From the NCBI GenBank assembly GCA_964020975.1, contig OZ026630.1, forward strand, positions 22,681,712 through 22,745,711: a DNA stretch of 64,000 nucleotides, given 5' to 3'. Origin of the DNA: Hermodice carunculata (lineage: Eukaryota; Annelida; Polychaeta; Eunicida; Amphinomidae). The notes beneath the pieces are model-generated. The model did not search any database. It saw only the letters and a program-made list of their open reading frames with translations, and was not told the origin of the DNA. The position numbers and the translations under genes were made by a program. This document shows positions 61,218 to 64,000 of this stretch, one piece after another (within the stretch, counting starts at the first letter, position 1; each line of letters begins with the position of its first letter).

Positions 61218-61262
<45 letters not shown>
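61213..61262. repeat. CT microsatellite
   Basis: About 25 CT units followed by a short CA run. A nearby stretch (61330-61490) has repeated GTACTG words bounded by GAGGGTGG and CCACCCTC, a possible small TIR element. Confidence 0.9.
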
Positions 61263-61267
<5 letters not shown>

Positions 61268-61835
61268 ACACACACACAAGCTGGGGTTTGAATGGATTGG
61301 TCTTGTATGATGAGGGTGGGAAAGGGGTTTCCCATACTGGCATACTGGGGCTTTTTGTTTACTGTACTGCCGTACTGGAAGCCCTCTTATTTTACGTAGG
61401 CCTACTTTGTACTGTCCAAAATTTTGAAAGATTTTTATTTTCCGTACTGCGTACTCTAGAAAAATAATTACTTGTACCAGCGTACTGAACCACCCTCCCC
61501 CCCCCCCCTTACCCCCCTTCTATGATTTATGCCACTCGGAGATACTGATTCGGAACGCTCAGCGTCCGTGTCCAATGACCCAGCGTATCCAGACTAAGTC
61601 AAAGGCATTACATTGTTGTAGATCTTACTTGTAGGGCCAAATAAAAATGTCCCGGTTTGTCATCAGTGGTTTTCCAAAAAAGTTACGAAGGAGGGAGGTT
61701 TTTTTTTTGTTTTTTTTTACCCTTAATTCCCTCCATTCCAAACGATTTAACCTTACTGTATTAAAACTTTCCGCAAGTCCCCATTGCCCATACAGGTCAT
61801 TCATTCATTCAGAATGTCACAAGCATACTGTGTAA

Positions 61836-62166
61836 TATCCCAAGCAGCACAATAACATCAGTAGGCCTATTATGTTGTGACAATATGTGGCCAAATGTTG
61901 TCACAACATTAAAAATGTATGGCGTTAGTAATATTTTTTAATATATCATTATTATGATGTTATAACAATATGAAGTCAAAATTGTTTGACTTCATATTGT
62001 TATAACATCATAATAATGTTTTCAAATATTTCCCCAATATTATAAAAACATGTTTATATAACATTTGTGGTTATGTTTTTCTGATGTTTTAAAAACGTTA
62101 CACTTTTATGTTATAAAAATATTTTAGCACAAAATGTTATTTTAATGTTATGTGCTAGCTGGGATA
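61836..62166. mobile_element. MITE with a central perfect 34-bp palindrome
   Basis: The ends TATCCCAAGCAGCACAATAA and TTATGTGCTAGCTGGGATA are imperfect inverted repeats. The centre has two perfect 34-nt arms (61947-61980 and 61985-62018) separated by ATTG. Many ATGTTATAACA/AACATTA words repeat inside. No coding capacity. Confidence 0.75.
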
Positions 62167-62249
62167 GTTCTCTTGATCGGCACTACAGGCGCTGACCGCT
62201 CAAGGCATCAATATTGAAACTTTGTCAGCGATTTTTTTTTCACAAATAT

Positions 62250-62251
<2 letters not shown>

Positions 62252-62308
<57 letters not shown>

Positions 62309-62336
62309 TACATACATACATACATACATACATACA

Positions 62337-62365
<29 letters not shown>
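62252..62365. repeat. AC then ATAC microsatellite
   Basis: About 26 AC units and about 15 ATAC units. Confidence 0.97.
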
Positions 62366-62372
<7 letters not shown>

Positions 62373-62596
62373 TAATTTGGTGCGGCACAAAAATGCGGGC
62401 GCTGATGGTAAACCGGGATAATTTGTCTGTGGCCTAAAGCCCCAGGAAATAAATATCTTGTTTATCATTATTTTGTTTTTGTTTTTTTAAATTATGGGGA
62501 GGGAAGGGGGGGGAGGATTTTATTTTTATCCAATATTTATTTAAATATAATCAGGAACATGCCATCGATATGACGATAGGCCATGTTGCTCATTCC

Positions 62597-62597
<1 letters not shown>

Positions 62598-62692
<95 letters not shown>
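62598..62692. repeat. AAT microsatellite
   Basis: About 31 AAT units followed by TTTATTAAGCCTCCGCCAAC, which looks like the start of a dispersed repeat using the microsatellite as its edge. Confidence 0.95.
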
Positions 62693-62699
62693 TTATTAA

Positions 62700-64000
62700 G
62701 CCTCCGCCAACGGAGAAAATAAAATACATAAGAATAGTAGGCCCCTACATCGAAATAAAAAGTCACAATATCACAAGGGTTCATCCAATACATCGAAATA
62801 ATAAATTAGGAATCTATAAGTACATATAATAAAGAGAGACATAGGACAATTAGACTAGACCAACATAAGTATTCACAACCAATAGTTTGGAACATTTAAA
62901 TGTGATCAATACTCTCTTTCCTTCCTTTGCAGCACTGCAACACCTTTGTTAAATACATGGGAAAGAAGAGACTTACAACAGAATAACAGCTCTTTAAGAT
63001 ACGAAAGTAATTTTAATGCAGTATTTTACCCTCGTATGGCCTAGCAGAGACACAACTACTCATGCTCATGTAATTTGGCAATAACTTTCAATGTTATACA
63101 ACCAGATATGGAATAAGCACTGGGAGATGTTTCTGACTGTAACTGGGTGTCCTATTTGTCTACATGCAAAGAGACTTGAGAGTCATTCAGCATCCTGGTT
63201 TCTCTTGAAACCTATTTGTGGTTGCTTTTACTTGTGCCGTTTGAGTCTCTTTGCAGGGAGAACAAATGCGATAGTGGTCACGCGATGTATTCAGCTTGTC
63301 TATTGTGCCACAGTAGAAACAAATATCCTCATAGCCCGCTGTATAGTACAGCTTTTTCTGTGGGTTGTGTAGGCCTACAGTCCAAATTGGCTTTGATAAA
63401 TATATTAGTCACCGTTTACTTGAACCGGAATTAACTGAACATCGACCTAGTTCCTCAAAGTTTGAAACTTGTGTGATTTTAAGGAGAATAATATATAAAA
63501 GTAAAAAGTAGGGGCAGGCGATGATGATACGCCTAAACAAGTATCTTTATGGGGCCTAACATTAGGCCCCATTTGCAAAAAAAGTATATCTTAGGATTTT
63601 GTGTGTGTTGTTCAGTGCATAAAAACATATATTAAATGGACGATCGAAGCAACACAGATCTAACGGGAGGTTATTCTTCGCTTCTGCGATGTGCACAACA
63701 TCAACAAATTTGAGAAGGATCTGTGTAAATCATAAGCATTTGAACGTTCAACTGTTTCATATTTGACGTAAGATCGGAGATGGATATGTGATTGTAGGCC
63801 TTTTTCCTATGAAAATGTATAGTGACTAAGATTAAATGACAGTATAATGAGTGGGAAAAGGACTGTCAAAATATGGAAACTTTTCACAGAAATATGTTTT
63901 CATGCATCCCCCCCCCCGAAAAAAAGACTATCCCATGCTGTGCATGTTAATGCAGCAACATATTTGTGTTTCATTTCATATTATTTCATTTACCAGTGCA
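62700..64000. other. Non-coding, no recognised feature
   Basis: Beyond the AAT-edged repeat start, I see no convincing exon. A 93-codon ORF at 63091-63372 (ICGCFYLCRLSLFAGRTNAI) has no splice or family support. Confidence 0.4.

Overview
This is a eukaryotic, repeat-rich, gene-poor stretch, most likely from a marine invertebrate. The evidence is split genes with ordinary GT-AG introns, a Penelope-like retroelement (PLE), DIRS-type remains, many short inverted-repeat elements, long microsatellites and two 200-N assembly gaps. Frequent TAGGCCTA and TACATGTA words fit ambulacrarians, amphioxus or molluscs. I cannot fix the species from sequence alone.

Host coding sequence is sparse. On the minus strand there is: the last exon of DHCR24 (270-423); four exons of a second gene (16141 down to 8289), whose protein has a very long acidic region followed by a segment resembling the active-site helix of C39-like cysteine peptidases; and three phase-compatible exons of an unrecognised gene (55641-54028) running into an assembly gap. 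Two weaker exon candidates lie on the plus strand (40130-40221 and 41583-41739). No gene is complete in the window.

Mobile DNA dominates. A PLE (about 3540-7965) has an RG-rich ORF, reverse transcriptase and GIY-YIG endonuclease, and is split by a 910-bp TIR element with a TA target duplication. It is followed by a CRE-like site, a TATA box and a hammerhead ribozyme. The same promoter-ribozyme order recurs at two other PLE ends on the minus strand (10222-10333 and 19371-19516). A 1,070-bp element with 219-220-bp terminal inverted repeats and a 9-bp target duplication (35537-36606) carries a piece of a RecQ-like helicase gene, like a Pack-MULE. Seven related pogo-type MITEs are scattered across the window. 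hAT-like MITEs, tRNA-derived SINEs and a MITE with a perfect 34-bp palindrome are also present.

Layout: 0-3 kb, DHCR24 exon, then a ~147-bp tandem array ending in a GAA tract and a hairpin; 3-8 kb, PLE; 8-16 kb, acidic/C39-like gene with MITEs in its introns; 16-25 kb, DIRS fossil with nested SINEs, a MITE and a PLE end; 25-35 kb, mostly featureless AT-rich DNA plus a hairpin-headed repeat; 35.5-36.6 kb, RecQ-carrying element; 37-40 kb, MITEs and a PLE endonuclease relic; 40-50 kb, hairpin-headed repeats joined tail to head; 52-56 kb, microsatellites and the unrecognised gene; 56-64 kb, MITEs, a 141-bp tandem array, more hairpin-headed repeats on the minus strand, and microsatellites.
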